Below are positions 46,046 to 55,712 of a stretch of DNA of 64,000 bases, in pieces. Origin of the DNA: Pseudoalteromonas sp. P1-25 (GTDB lineage Bacteria; Pseudomonadota; Gammaproteobacteria; Enterobacterales; Alteromonadaceae). The position numbers were made by a program, and so were the translations under genes. Below the pieces are notes generated by a model. The model made no database searches, had not been told where the DNA came from, and saw only the letters and a list, made by a program, of their open reading frames with translations. Numbering within the stretch: the stretch's first letter is position 1; each line of letters starts with the position of its first letter. The stretch lies in the NCBI RefSeq assembly GCF_001401805.1, contig NZ_LKDW01000001.1, positions 248,001 to 312,000 of the forward strand, written 5' to 3'.

Positions 46046-48107
46046 GACCTTCGTCCTCTAAATTTGCACTAAAAACCCAGCTGCTTTGTGCTGAAATTTC
46101 GACTATTGCATCCTCTTTACTGCTTAGCGATGCGTTATGTACACTTGATAAAACCATCTCCCATTGCGCCGCGATAGGCGATGGGGGTAACTTACAAAAA
46201 ACTGTTTTTTTACTCGGATTTAAAATGATTAATAAGGCGTATTTATTTTGCTTATCTAACAAGCTATACATTAAAAACTGGCGCTGTGGCTCATGCCAAT
46301 GCTCGTTAGTCATTTTTACGCCTTGCTCGGTAAACCATTTAACTGTAAAGCGCTCGTCAATATCTTCTGAAAATACACTGTGTTTAAACGCGCTGTGACC
46401 ACGCCTTATTTTTAGTGCATCGTCAATAAAACGGGTAAGTGAGTGATTTAGCTGCGAGTCTTTCCATGCCAACCAACTGGTGCGGTTATTTTGACAATAC
46501 GCATTATTATTACCTCCCTGCGAGTGGCCCATTTCACTGCCTGAGGCAATCATAGGTACTCCTTTTGAGAGTATTAGCGTAAGTAAAAAATTCTTTTGTT
46601 GTTGCAGTCTTAAGGCAATAATTTTGGCATCATTAGTAAATCCCTCAACACCACAATTGGTTGAATGATTAGCGCTATGGCCATCGCGATTTTGCTCACC
46701 ATTTGCTTCATTATGTTTGTGCTCATAACTGACTAAATCGGCAAGCGTAAAACCATCGTGGCTGGTAATAAAGTTAATACTATTAAGCGGCCCGCGCTGG
46801 CTGTGTTCAAAAATATCAAATGAGCCATGAATACGCTTTGCCACATTGGCTATAACGCCTTCTTCGCTTTGCCAAAATCGGCGTATTACATCTCTGTACT
46901 GATCATTCCACTCTCGCCACGGGGAGGGAAATGCGCCAAGTTGGTAGCCACCGGGCCCTATATCCCAGGGCTCACTAATAAGCTTTACACGGCTTAATAC
47001 AGGGTCTTGCTCAATTGCTTGAAAAAACGCATGGGCGGTATTAAAACCATGGGCATTCCTGCCTAAAATAGTAGCTAAATCAAACCTAAAGCCGTCGACT
47101 CCCATTATTTGTACCCAATAACGCAAGCTATCTAGTACCAGCTTTAAAGTTTTAGGGTGGTCAATATTAATGGTGTTACCACAGCCTGTATCGTTTATAT
47201 ACACCTGTGGCTTGTCAGCAACCGTACGATAATAAGCAAGGTTATCTAGTCCTCTGAGCGATAAAATCGGCCCATCGGCGCCCGCTTCTGCGGTGTGGTT
47301 ATAAACCACATCTAAAATAACCTCTATATCCGCTTTATGAAGCTCGCTAACCATGCGCTTAAATTCGTTAATATCATCGTCAACTAAATAATCTTTATGG
47401 GGAGTAAAAAAATTGAGTGTGTTGTAGCCCCAATAATTTTGCAGCCCTTTTGCCGTTAAAAACTGCTCACTTATAAAGGCATGCACAGGGAGTAGCTCAA
47501 GTGCAGTAACCCCTAAATTATGCAAATGCTCAATAAAGCTAGGGTGGCTTAAACCTAAAAACTTGCCTTGCAAATTTTTAGGAATATTAGGGTGCCGGCA
47601 CGTGGCACCTTTTACGTGGCACTCATAAATAACGGTATTAGACCAGCTATGGTTTGGCTTTTTATGTTTATAAGGCTGGCTATTAATAACCCGTGATTTA
47701 GGTATATCAATGGCATTATTAACGGTGCTTTTAGTGCCAATAGGCATTTGCCCATAATGGCGCTCACTCCATGTAAATTCGCCAAATAAATCTTTTGCAT
47801 AAGGGTCAATCAGCAACTTGTGCTCGTTAAACAACAGGCCTTTTTCAGGACTGTACTCACCTTCAATGCGATAACCATATAATGCGCCTTCGGCTAAAGG
47901 CACAACATGGGCTGTCCATATACCGCCTTCGTTGATATGCATGGTTACTTTTAATATTTCAGAGTGACCACTTTTATCAAATAAACATACATAAGCTTGT
48001 GTTGCTTTAGGCGCATACAAGCTAAAGTTAACGCCGCCACTGCAAATAGTTGCGCCAAGTGGCTGTGGTTGCCCATGTGAAACCTCAAATCGATTACTCA
48101 TCTTCAA
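46038..48107 (-). CDS. glgX: Glycogen debranching enzyme GlgX
   Basis: 689 residues; hydrolyses alpha-1,6 branches of phosphorylase-limit glycogen. The N-terminal CBM48 domain (GATICSGGVNFSLYAPKA) precedes the GH13 barrel with DVVYNHTAE, the nucleophile region VDGFRFDLAT, acid E in KLISEPWDIGPGGY and FITSHDGFTLADLV. The isoamylase-type order and the GNNNAYCQNN loop are typical of GlgX. It overlaps glgB by 14 bases and glgP by eight. Confidence 0.95.
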   Translation of the reverse strand: MKMSNRFEVSHGQPQPLGATICSGGVNFSLYAPKATQAYVCLFDKSGHSEILKVTMHINEGGIWTAHVVPLAEGALYGYRIEGEYSPEKGLLFNEHKLLIDPYAKDLFGEFTWSERHYGQMPIGTKSTVNNAIDIPKSRVINSQPYKHKKPNHSWSNTVIYECHVKGATCRHPNIPKNLQGKFLGLSHPSFIEHLHNLGVTALELLPVHAFISEQFLTAKGLQNYWGYNTLNFFTPHKDYLVDDDINEFKRMVSELHKADIEVILDVVYNHTAEAGADGPILSLRGLDNLAYYRTVADKPQVYINDTGCGNTINIDHPKTLKLVLDSLRYWVQIMGVDGFRFDLATILGRNAHGFNTAHAFFQAIEQDPVLSRVKLISEPWDIGPGGYQLGAFPSPWREWNDQYRDVIRRFWQSEEGVIANVAKRIHGSFDIFEHSQRGPLNSINFITSHDGFTLADLVSYEHKHNEANGEQNRDGHSANHSTNCGVEGFTNDAKIIALRLQQQKNFLLTLILSKGVPMIASGSEMGHSQGGNNNAYCQNNRTSWLAWKDSQLNHSLTRFIDDALKIRRGHSAFKHSVFSEDIDERFTVKWFTEQGVKMTNEHWHEPQRQFLMYSLLDKQNKYALLIILNPSKKTVFCKLPPSPIAAQWEMVLSSVHNASLSSKEDAIVEISAQSSWVFSANLEDEGHV

Positions 48108-50313
48108 CCTTTTGTAAATAAATCGTCGTTAACCCGCCCATTGCAATTTTAATACTATGCGAAAAGCCATGAGCACTTGCCTTAAAGCTACTAACCGTAT
48201 CGTTGTTGTTTGCTGTTGCTTTAATGCCTGAGCCAAAGAAAGCGTCATCATCGGTGTTTAAAATAACCTTGTATTTACCGGCTGCGGGTACCCCAATTTC
48301 ATACTCTTGGTAAGAAACAGGCGTAAAGTTTGCCACTACGACAATAAAGTCGTGGGCATTTTTAGCATAACGTACAAAACTAAATATACTTTGCGCGTTA
48401 TTGTTATTATCTATCCATTCAAAACCCGCAGGGCTTGAGTCGAGTTCATATAGTGCAGGTGACTTTACATAAACAGTATTGAGCGCTTGTACAGTGTTTT
48501 GCATACCGCGGTGGCTTTTATGCTCTAGCAAGTGCCAATCAATAGAATGATTGTGATCCCACTCTTTTCGCTGTGCTATTTCGCCGCCCATAAACAGCAG
48601 TTTTTTACCTGGATGCGCCCACATAAATGCATAATACGCACGCAAATTGGCAAATTTTTGCCAATCATCACCGGGCATTTTTTCTATTAAAGAGCCTTTA
48701 CCATGTACGACTTCATCATGGCTTAGCGGTAAAATGTAATTTTCGCTAAATGCGTATACCATAGAAAACGTCATTTCGTGATGGTGGTGCTGCCTATAAA
48801 GTGGGTCATATTTCATGTAATGCAGGCTGTCGTTCATCCACCCCATATTCCATTTGTAGCCAAAACCTAAGCCATTGTGATCAACACTTTGAGTAACGCC
48901 CGGCCATGCAGTAGACTCTTCAGCCACCATCATAATACCCGGATTATTTTTATAACTGCGCAGATTTACTTGCTTTAGGCACTCAATAGCGCCTAAGTTT
49001 TCTCGCCCACCATAACAATTAGCAACCCATTGCCCTTCTTTGCGGCTGTAGTCTAAATAAAGCATGGAAGCCACCGCATCTACGCGCAGTCCATCAAGGC
49101 CAAATTGCTCTAGCCAATACATCGCATTAGAGATTAAAAAGCTTTTCACCTCCGGGCGGTCGTAATTATAAATATAGGTATTCCAATCGGGATGAAAGCC
49201 CTGTCGAATATCGGCATGTTCAAATAAATGCGTGCCATCAAAGTGATGTAATCCATGCGGATCACTAGGAAAATGCCCAGGCACCCAATCAAGTAGCACA
49301 CCTAAGTTTGCTTTGTGGCACTGCTGAACAAAGTATTTAAAACTGCTGTAATCACCAAAGCGACTAGTTGGTGCAAATAACCCCACCGGCTGATAACCCC
49401 ACGAGCCATCAAATGGGTATTCACTTATTGGCATTAATTGAATATGCGTAAAGCCCATTTCAAGCGTGTAATTAACCAATTTGTCGGCAAGCTCGCTATA
49501 GCTTAAATAGCGGTTTTCTTCAGCCCTTTGCCATGAGCCTAAGTGCACTTCGTAAATACTTATGGGCGCGTCTATATGGTTACGCTTTTGACGATTTTTA
49601 AGCTCGCTATCGCTCAGCATAATAGCCGCCGCTTGCTGTTGTAACACACTGGCCGTGCCTGGTGCTTGTTGCATTTTAAAGGCAAACGGATCTGCTTTTT
49701 CAAGTACATCGCCTTGCTGTGTCACAATAGAAAATTTATAACATGTATCGGGCTGAAGCCCTGCGATAAAAATCTCCCACACACCACACGCAGGATGAAA
49801 ACGCATATAGTGACGATTAGCTTGCCAAAGGTTAAATTCCCCAATAACAGATACACTGGCTGCATTAGGCGCCCACACACAAAAACGCACTCCATCAACC
49901 CCTTGTTGGTTAATAAAGTGTGCACCTAAATGTTTATATGCATGCTCTAAACTGCCTTCGTTAAATAAGTACATTGCATCCGTATCTAGGCTGCTTGCAA
50001 AGCTATATTCATCGTAAAAACATAGTGTTGAATTTTCATATTCAACGTTACACTTATAAGGCTGCGCGGGCATTTCGTTGCTTGTTGCTATAAATAAATC
50101 GCTGTGGTTGTAACGCTTTGCAATAACTTTTTTATCATTAATAAAAATACTTACACTTTTCGCTGCGGGTAAATACACGCGTATTTCGTAACCATTTTTA
50201 TAAGCATGCGCCCCTAAAAAACTAAAAGGGTCTTTGAACCTGCCGCCTTGGAGTGCCCTAACCTGCTCGTCGTAACGGGTTTGTAATGAATCCTTTGGTG
50301 CAGTACTACTCAT
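48094..50313 (-). CDS. glgB: 1,4-alpha-glucan branching enzyme GlgB
   Basis: 739 residues; introduces alpha-1,6 branches. Two N-terminal CBM48-like domains (GGRFKDPFSFLGAH, then GVRFCVWAPNAASVSVIGEFNLWQ), the GH13 barrel with HIQLMPISEYPFDGSWGYQ, LDWVPGHFPSD, nucleophile region GLRVDAVASMLYLDYSR, acid E in MMVAEESTAWPGVT and LPLSHDEVVHGK. Length matches long proteobacterial GlgB. It overlaps malQ by eight bases. Confidence 0.95.
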   Translation of the reverse strand: MSSTAPKDSLQTRYDEQVRALQGGRFKDPFSFLGAHAYKNGYEIRVYLPAAKSVSIFINDKKVIAKRYNHSDLFIATSNEMPAQPYKCNVEYENSTLCFYDEYSFASSLDTDAMYLFNEGSLEHAYKHLGAHFINQQGVDGVRFCVWAPNAASVSVIGEFNLWQANRHYMRFHPACGVWEIFIAGLQPDTCYKFSIVTQQGDVLEKADPFAFKMQQAPGTASVLQQQAAAIMLSDSELKNRQKRNHIDAPISIYEVHLGSWQRAEENRYLSYSELADKLVNYTLEMGFTHIQLMPISEYPFDGSWGYQPVGLFAPTSRFGDYSSFKYFVQQCHKANLGVLLDWVPGHFPSDPHGLHHFDGTHLFEHADIRQGFHPDWNTYIYNYDRPEVKSFLISNAMYWLEQFGLDGLRVDAVASMLYLDYSRKEGQWVANCYGGRENLGAIECLKQVNLRSYKNNPGIMMVAEESTAWPGVTQSVDHNGLGFGYKWNMGWMNDSLHYMKYDPLYRQHHHHEMTFSMVYAFSENYILPLSHDEVVHGKGSLIEKMPGDDWQKFANLRAYYAFMWAHPGKKLLFMGGEIAQRKEWDHNHSIDWHLLEHKSHRGMQNTVQALNTVYVKSPALYELDSSPAGFEWIDNNNNAQSIFSFVRYAKNAHDFIVVVANFTPVSYQEYEIGVPAAGKYKVILNTDDDAFFGSGIKATANNNDTVSSFKASAHGFSHSIKIAMGGLTTIYLQKVEDE

Positions 50314-52303
50314 ATTCTTTCCTTATTGAATTAACAGCAGCCAAGGTACTGGCATTATGTTTAAAAATGTCGTCACATGAGTGCGTTAAAACACGGCGCC
50401 AATTTGGGTATTCGGTATCAGTACCGGGTATATTCACCGGATACGTTTGTTTATCTAAATCATCAAGCTGAAGTGCAAATAAACGGCTATCACTATGTGC
50501 AAGTGCTTTAGCTAGTTCACCATACACACACATAGCATCGCTAGATTCGTTAAGTTGCTCTATGCTATGTAATCGTATAAAACGAAGTAAGCGCTGTTTT
50601 TCATGGTGTCGTTCTTGCAATTGTTGTTGGTACTGCTGCTCATCAATAAGTTGATACTGGCGTTTAATATCTAAATCATCTGTTTGCCACCAGCCGCAAA
50701 ATGGCGGAACGTCATGATTGGCTATCATAATTAAACAATGCTTAGGTAATTGCTCTAATGGCAAAAACTCACCATCATGTTGTTTTTCAAAATAAAATAA
50801 GCTATTTGAATAAATACCGCTTGTTGCAAGTGCGTGTTTAACCTCGGGTGGGACTATGCCTAAATCTTCTCCTATTACTATGCACTGATTAAGGTGAGAC
50901 TCTATTTTTAAAATAGCCAATAAGTGCTCGAAAGGGTAATAAACATAACAACCATCTTGTGCGTGGTTATTTTCAAAACACCACCATAAACGCCTGAGTG
51001 CCATAACGTGATCAATTCGCAAACCGCCAACGCCTTGCATGTTTGCGCGAATAAGTGAGCGATAAAACGCAAAGTGATCATTTTTTAATTGTTGTGGGTT
51101 AAGCGCAGGCAGCCCCCAATTTTGCCCTGCTTCTGCCCAAGGGTCTGGGGGAGCGCCAACATTAGCATTATCGCTAAAAAGTGATTGCTGTGATTGATAC
51201 TCAATACCATCTCCTGCACAGCCAACAGCAAGGTCATTAATTAAACCTATTGCCATGCCTTTACTTAAACAGTGCTGCTGGCAATGCCTTAATTGTAGTT
51301 TAGCCTGCCATTGTAAGTAGTAATCAAAGGTAGGATTGGCTGAATTGAGCGTAGTTAAGGTCTGGGCGTTTTGTTTGCAAAACTGTGCAAACTCATCGCG
51401 CCGCGAAGCACTGGCATGTGCTTCAAAATGACTAAATAGCGCATTAAATAATGCATATTTAACTGTGCTTACTTTTTCATAATTTATAAACTGCTGATTG
51501 CTGTTTAAAAGCGCTTTTACCTCATCACTGTGTAATAAAGCATTCAACTGCGGATTATTTTTACTATCAGCTGATAGTTCAACAGAAATATACAGAGGAT
51601 TTAATAACGCACGGCTATTAGGGCTATAAGGGCTGGCCCGCTCACTTTGCTGTGCAAATAGCAAGTGTAGTGGGTTGAGTAATATGTAGTCCATGTGATG
51701 CTGTGCACATAAATCACATAGCGCTAGTAAATCATTAAAATCCCCTACGCCAAGGCCTGCTTTGTTTTTAACTGTGTATAACTGCAGCGAAAGCCCAGTG
51801 CGCTTAGTGTCATCTACTTGAAAAACTTTTTCTGGGGTAGCCCACAATTGAATCTCTTTGCTTTGCGCTCCAACACTAACAAGCGCCTGATGATAACCTA
51901 CCGGTATAGCTCCTAAAGGCACTGCCACTTCAATATAACGTACGCCATGTGCATAATAATCGCCGGTAATGGTTAAATTATGTAAGTTAGTGCGCTCATA
52001 AGTTACATTTAATTTTGGCAGCGTTATAACAACAGGTAAATCAAGTTGGCGCTCATCTATGCGAATATAAAAAAGATTATCAGTTAAATTCACTAAGCTA
52101 GTATCGGGTGCTAACTCAAGCCAAGGCGCCACATCCAATTGGTAATTAAGCTGTGCAATATGGTGTTCATCATCAGTATTTATACCACAACACTGTAAGG
52201 CACGTATGCGCGTGTCTTCGCTAAATATAACCTGCTCACCCGTGTATTTAGTAAATTCATAACCAATACCGTGCAGATAAAACAACTGCGAAAGTGCGTC
52301 CAT
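50306..52303 (-). CDS. malQ: 4-alpha-glucanotransferase MalQ
   Basis: 665 residues, GH77; transfers maltodextrin segments and releases glucose. An N-terminal extension of about 140 residues holds a beta domain, then the catalytic part: GVGDFNDLLALCDLCAQHHMDYILLNPLHLL, SPYSPNSRALLNPLYI, PPDPWAEAGQNWGLPALNP, nucleophile in GGLRIDHVMALRRLWW, acid in VIGEDLGIVPPEV, and MIANHDVPPFCGWW. It is second in the glycogen operon, nine bases after the CBM48 gene. Its place here rather than with malP suggests it recycles short glucans from glycogen turnover. Confidence 0.95.
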   Translation of the reverse strand: MDALSQLFYLHGIGYEFTKYTGEQVIFSEDTRIRALQCCGINTDDEHHIAQLNYQLDVAPWLELAPDTSLVNLTDNLFYIRIDERQLDLPVVITLPKLNVTYERTNLHNLTITGDYYAHGVRYIEVAVPLGAIPVGYHQALVSVGAQSKEIQLWATPEKVFQVDDTKRTGLSLQLYTVKNKAGLGVGDFNDLLALCDLCAQHHMDYILLNPLHLLFAQQSERASPYSPNSRALLNPLYISVELSADSKNNPQLNALLHSDEVKALLNSNQQFINYEKVSTVKYALFNALFSHFEAHASASRRDEFAQFCKQNAQTLTTLNSANPTFDYYLQWQAKLQLRHCQQHCLSKGMAIGLINDLAVGCAGDGIEYQSQQSLFSDNANVGAPPDPWAEAGQNWGLPALNPQQLKNDHFAFYRSLIRANMQGVGGLRIDHVMALRRLWWCFENNHAQDGCYVYYPFEHLLAILKIESHLNQCIVIGEDLGIVPPEVKHALATSGIYSNSLFYFEKQHDGEFLPLEQLPKHCLIMIANHDVPPFCGWWQTDDLDIKRQYQLIDEQQYQQQLQERHHEKQRLLRFIRLHSIEQLNESSDAMCVYGELAKALAHSDSRLFALQLDDLDKQTYPVNIPGTDTEYPNWRRVLTHSCDDIFKHNASTLAAVNSIRKEYE

Positions 52304-52312
52304 TTACTCGCC

Positions 52313-52615
52313 TTAATTTATGCGTTGAGTGTTCACTATGCTATTTTCTGTGCCAAATGTATTAGGTAGGTAGTCATCTGCTTGGTGGTCGTTATCCCAA
52401 GTATCGCCATTAATTAAATAACGAAAATGAAACTGCTGATCAACGGGCAAACGCTGCTTATATTTAAAGACCCCGTCTTTTTTATTAAATTTCATAGGCA
52501 CTGGCTGCCAATCGGTAAATTCGCCTAGTAAACTTACTTGCTCTGCATCTGGGTGGGTAAACTCAAAGGTAACTTCTGCTTCATCTTTAGTTTTAAAAAA
52601 ACGTTTATTCAACAT
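52313..52615 (-). CDS. Stand-alone CBM48 / isoamylase N-terminal-domain protein
   Basis: 100 residues that are a single CBM48 fold: TFEFTHPDAEQVSLLGEFTDWQPVPMKFNKKDGVFKYKQRLPVD, then FRYLINGDTWDNDHQADDYLPN. It resembles the glycogen-binding domain of AMPK beta and of debranching enzymes, without a catalytic part. ATG 52615 has GGAG six bases upstream; a TTG at 52627 would overlap that site. First gene of the glycogen operon, so it probably binds glycogen and helps recruit or regulate the enzymes, an inference from domain and context. Confidence 0.88.
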   Translation of the reverse strand: MLNKRFFKTKDEAEVTFEFTHPDAEQVSLLGEFTDWQPVPMKFNKKDGVFKYKQRLPVDQQFHFRYLINGDTWDNDHQADDYLPNTFGTENSIVNTQRIN

Positions 52616-52989
52616 AGTAGGCTCCAACTAATCCAAAATGGGTACTTAATCTTTGCCACAGGGCCGATACAACACTTCAAAAGGCGATGTGGGTGCTTTT
52701 AAACAACATCAAACACAGGTAATTTAATCAAACTTTTATTTACGCATTATTACAGTGCAAAAAAGTTTTTAAACCGCACAAAAAAAGTGCGGTTAGGCTA
52801 ATAAACCTGGCTTTTTAATGAGTAAATAAAGTACAGCAAGTATTAAACCAACTTAATCATTTTAAATATAAGGAGGTGTTAGCAAAAAAATGACACAAAG
52901 GCCCACACCAACCTATAAATTTCTTTCGTTGTCACTGTCCTTAAGTAATAATACACAGCATCTTATGTCTCTGAAATACCATAAATTTC
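52616..52989. other. Divergent promoter region of the glycogen operon
   Basis: 374 bases without a confident gene. It must hold the promoter for the seven-gene glg operon (minus) and for the secreted beta-protein gene (plus). Contents noted: a perfect 7-bp hairpin at 52773-52793 (ACCGCAC, A7 loop, GTGCGGT) and a strong ribosome-site-like AAGGAGGT at 52870-52877. The latter is followed 12 bases later by a 62-codon frame that overlaps the next gene and does not look like a protein. No convincing -35/-10 pair stands out on either strand. Confidence 0.5.
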
Positions 52990-53928
52990 ATGTTGAAAAA
53001 AAGCATTCTATTTACTACCGTAGTTGTATTTATTGCATTAGCCTCCTTTGTAAGCCTTTCTGCATATACGCTTTATAGTAAAAAGCAATTATCAGTTGAC
53101 CCAAAATTAAAAGAAATTTCAGGCATAGAGTTTGATAAAAAAAAGCGTTTGTGGGCGATTAATGATGGCGGCGACGACCCAAAACTTTATCGTCTAGGTC
53201 AAGATGGCGCTATTGAAAAAGAAATCCTTGTCACTAATGCTAAAAATATTGATTGGGAGGACATGACGCAAAATAAATTTGGTCATTTTTTCTTAGGTGA
53301 TTTTGGCAATAATAAAAACGATAGGAAATGGTTAACTATTTATAAAATAGAAAACCCTATTGATATAAAAACACAGACCACCGAAGCCGAAATTATCAAA
53401 TTTACCTACCCAGAAATGGACGGCACGCCTATTACACCTAATAAACGCAACTTTGATTTAGAGGCCTTTGTAGAGTACAAACGCCATTTATATTTATTTA
53501 CCAAAAACAGAACCGAACCTTTCGATGGGATTACCAATGTTTATAAAGTAGGCGATCATGCAGCTAATTTTGATGCGCAGTTAATTGATTCATTTAAAAC
53601 ATGTACAACTCTTGAAAAGCTATGCTGGATAACCTCCGCTGCGCTTAGCCCAGACAGGACTAAACTAGTACTTCTGGATTCTACCAGTATTTGGCTATTC
53701 GAAAATTTTAAAGGCGACAAATTTTTTTCTGGGGATGTATCTCGAATCGATTTAGGTATTGTTACGCAAAAAGAAGCGATTACCTTTTATGACGATAATA
53801 CCCTTATATTTACTGATGAGGAATTTAAAGGGCTTGTGGGAGGAAATGCTTACGTTATTAAACTAGATGAAGCAGAAAAAACCATTATCAAACAAGTCAC
53901 CAAGCCAATATCTATAGTAGCTCAATAG
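52990..53928 (+). CDS. Exported or membrane-anchored beta-rich protein, unknown
   Basis: 312 residues. N-terminal hydrophobic segment (ILFTTVVVFIALASFVSLSAYTLY, residues 5-28) as signal or anchor. The body looks like a beta-propeller: KLKEISGIEFDKKKRLWAINDGGDDPKLYRL, WEDMTQNKFGHFFLGDFGNN, NFDLEAFVEYKRHLYLFTKN and ITSAALSPDRTKLVLL. These resemble the esterase-like-of-phytase/SdiA-regulated group of propellers, but I cannot assign one. No good ribosome site precedes ATG 52990. A strong AAGGAGGT lies 112 bases upstream, so start and leader deserve checking. Confidence 0.72.
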   Translation: MLKKSILFTTVVVFIALASFVSLSAYTLYSKKQLSVDPKLKEISGIEFDKKKRLWAINDGGDDPKLYRLGQDGAIEKEILVTNAKNIDWEDMTQNKFGHFFLGDFGNNKNDRKWLTIYKIENPIDIKTQTTEAEIIKFTYPEMDGTPITPNKRNFDLEAFVEYKRHLYLFTKNRTEPFDGITNVYKVGDHAANFDAQLIDSFKTCTTLEKLCWITSAALSPDRTKLVLLDSTSIWLFENFKGDKFFSGDVSRIDLGIVTQKEAITFYDDNTLIFTDEEFKGLVGGNAYVIKLDEAEKTIIKQVTKPISIVAQ

Positions 53929-53984
53929 CCATGAATACCTTATTAAACATATCATGGGGTGTTTAATAAGGTACTGTTTAAGGT

Positions 53985-55157
53985 TTAATTTAATACGTTA
54001 TTATTAAATGAGTGCAGTGCTTTTTCTACATCAACACCCAAAATAATAACGCCAATATGTTCACCTTTTGTATTTTTTATCGGTAAACTCAAGTGCACCT
54101 GAAAATGATGTGTTGATGCATCGTACTCAACACTATCAAAGCGATAATCTAAATCCTGCTGGTATAGGAGACTAAATTCCTTCTCATCACCTTGCCAATA
54201 ATCACTGGTGGCTTTGCTTATTGCCGCATTTTTACCTTGCTTATCTGTCACTATGGTTTCTGTCACTATACCATTGAACTGCATTTGCCATTGTTGTAAA
54301 AATAATGACGCGTCAGTTACTAGCATTTTTTTAGCTATGCCATGTTGATGTGTTTTTACTTCTTTAACCCAAAGGTCATCGGTTTTTTCAAGCTCTTGAT
54401 TAGACAAATTAATATGGTTGCTTTGTTCAACTGCATCGCTAATTATTGGCTCTAATAGCAGTGTATTGATGGAATCTAATAGTTTATTTAGTATTTGAAC
54501 CTGTTCAGCCTGTGATAAGTAAAAAGGCGCTGGTGCACACTGAGGTATTGTTTCATCGAATTTTTCTAAAAAAGAAGCATGCGTATTTATAAGCTTATTT
54601 GCGGCAAATACACCTAGCGGCACATAGCGATAAAACGAACGTTGATACACAGAGGCATCAATACCTAAGTTATCAGCGGCATTGTTAAAATCATCTAAAT
54701 CAAGTAATACTTTATCTACTCGATGATGATGAAGCACATTCACTATTTCCTCTAACGAATTTACTTCAAGTAGTGAGGTTATATTTTGTGTTTTAAACCA
54801 ATTAGCTTGATAGCTTCCATGTACTACACCATAACGTAGTTTTTTGGGATCTTTATTTACGCTTTCAGGGTGAGTAAACCAGTACCAATTTTCTAAATAA
54901 ATAGGTGATGACAACTTACCATACTGGCTCATTTCAGAAGTTAAGTGCGTTGTAAAATACCCATCTAATCGCCCTAACTTTACCTCCCTGCGTGCTCTAA
55001 GCCAAGGCAGAGATTGCAATTCAAAAGGCATATTCATGTTATGTAAAATACACTCTACTTGTTCAACCGCATTATCGGGTGTTGTAAGCGATACATTGGT
55101 ACCAAACTTTAACGGTTCAGCTAAAGTCAAAAGTGCAAAAAATAACGTTGTGGGCAT
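53985..55157 (-). CDS. Periplasmic solute-binding-like protein fused to a PDC/Cache-like sensor domain
   Basis: 390 residues. A short signal sequence (LFFALLTLAEP) leads into a family-3-type binding protein (residues ~15-240: LKFGTNVSLTTPDNAVEQVECILHNMNMPFELQSLPWLRARREVKLGRLDG). The C-terminal 130 residues look like a PDC/Cache-type sensor: MQFNGIVTETIVTDKQGKNAAISKATSDYWQGD, then LSLPIKNTKGEHIGVIILGVDVEKAL. That pattern normally sits in chemoreceptors and histidine kinases, so a free soluble version is unusual. There is no membrane helix after the sensor part. It converges on the previous gene and is next to the Lrp-type regulator. Confidence 0.75.
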   Translation of the reverse strand: MPTTLFFALLTLAEPLKFGTNVSLTTPDNAVEQVECILHNMNMPFELQSLPWLRARREVKLGRLDGYFTTHLTSEMSQYGKLSSPIYLENWYWFTHPESVNKDPKKLRYGVVHGSYQANWFKTQNITSLLEVNSLEEIVNVLHHHRVDKVLLDLDDFNNAADNLGIDASVYQRSFYRYVPLGVFAANKLINTHASFLEKFDETIPQCAPAPFYLSQAEQVQILNKLLDSINTLLLEPIISDAVEQSNHINLSNQELEKTDDLWVKEVKTHQHGIAKKMLVTDASLFLQQWQMQFNGIVTETIVTDKQGKNAAISKATSDYWQGDEKEFSLLYQQDLDYRFDSVEYDASTHHFQVHLSLPIKNTKGEHIGVIILGVDVEKALHSFNNNVLN

Positions 55158-55283
55158 AATCCATTGCTAAATAATTATGTTAATTACACCAAGTATAGTA
55201 AGGCTTCGAAAAAATACCTAACTGAGTTAAAATTAAATATAGTTAAATCAGCAGGTAACCTGAAGACTAAATAAATCAAAACT

Positions 55284-55712
55284 TTAACGCTTAAATTTTG
55301 TTTCTAAAATCACTGACGATGTTGTGCGCTCTACCCCGTCTAAATTACCTATATCATCGAGTAAGTGACTTAACTTCTCTAAATTTTGCGCTTGTACAAC
55401 GGCAATTAAATCGAACTCGCCGCTTATTGCATAAAGCTGAGAAATCGCATCAATTTGTTTAAGCTCTAAGTTAGTTTTAGTGGTGAGTTTTTGCATCACC
55501 TTAATAGATACATGAGCCGACACCATACTGCTTAAATAGTCTTCACCGTAGTCAACGCTATATCCTTTTATTACACCTGTTTCCTCAAGCTTTAACATTC
55601 TGCTTTGCACGGTAGAGCGTGATAAATTAAGCATGCGTGCTAAGTCAGAAATACTGGCTCTTGCATTTTTTTTTAAAATTGAAAGTAGCTTTTCGTCTTG
55701 TGAAGTTATCAT
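55284..55712 (-). CDS. Lrp/AsnC family transcriptional regulator
   Basis: 142 residues. Winged helix-turn-helix (DEKLLSILKKNARASISDLARMLNLSRSTVQSRMLKLEETGVIKGY) then the RAM ligand-binding domain (AISQLYAISGEFDLIAVVQAQNLEKL). The ATG at 55712 gives the family start MITSQDEKLL; the longer frame to 55754 adds an unlikely basic extension. Divergent from the arginine-catabolic operon astC-astA-astD with about 180 bases between, so arginine or another amino acid is the likely effector and the operon the likely target. Confidence 0.91.
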   Translation of the reverse strand: MITSQDEKLLSILKKNARASISDLARMLNLSRSTVQSRMLKLEETGVIKGYSVDYGEDYLSSMVSAHVSIKVMQKLTTKTNLELKQIDAISQLYAISGEFDLIAVVQAQNLEKLSHLLDDIGNLDGVERTTSSVILETKFKR

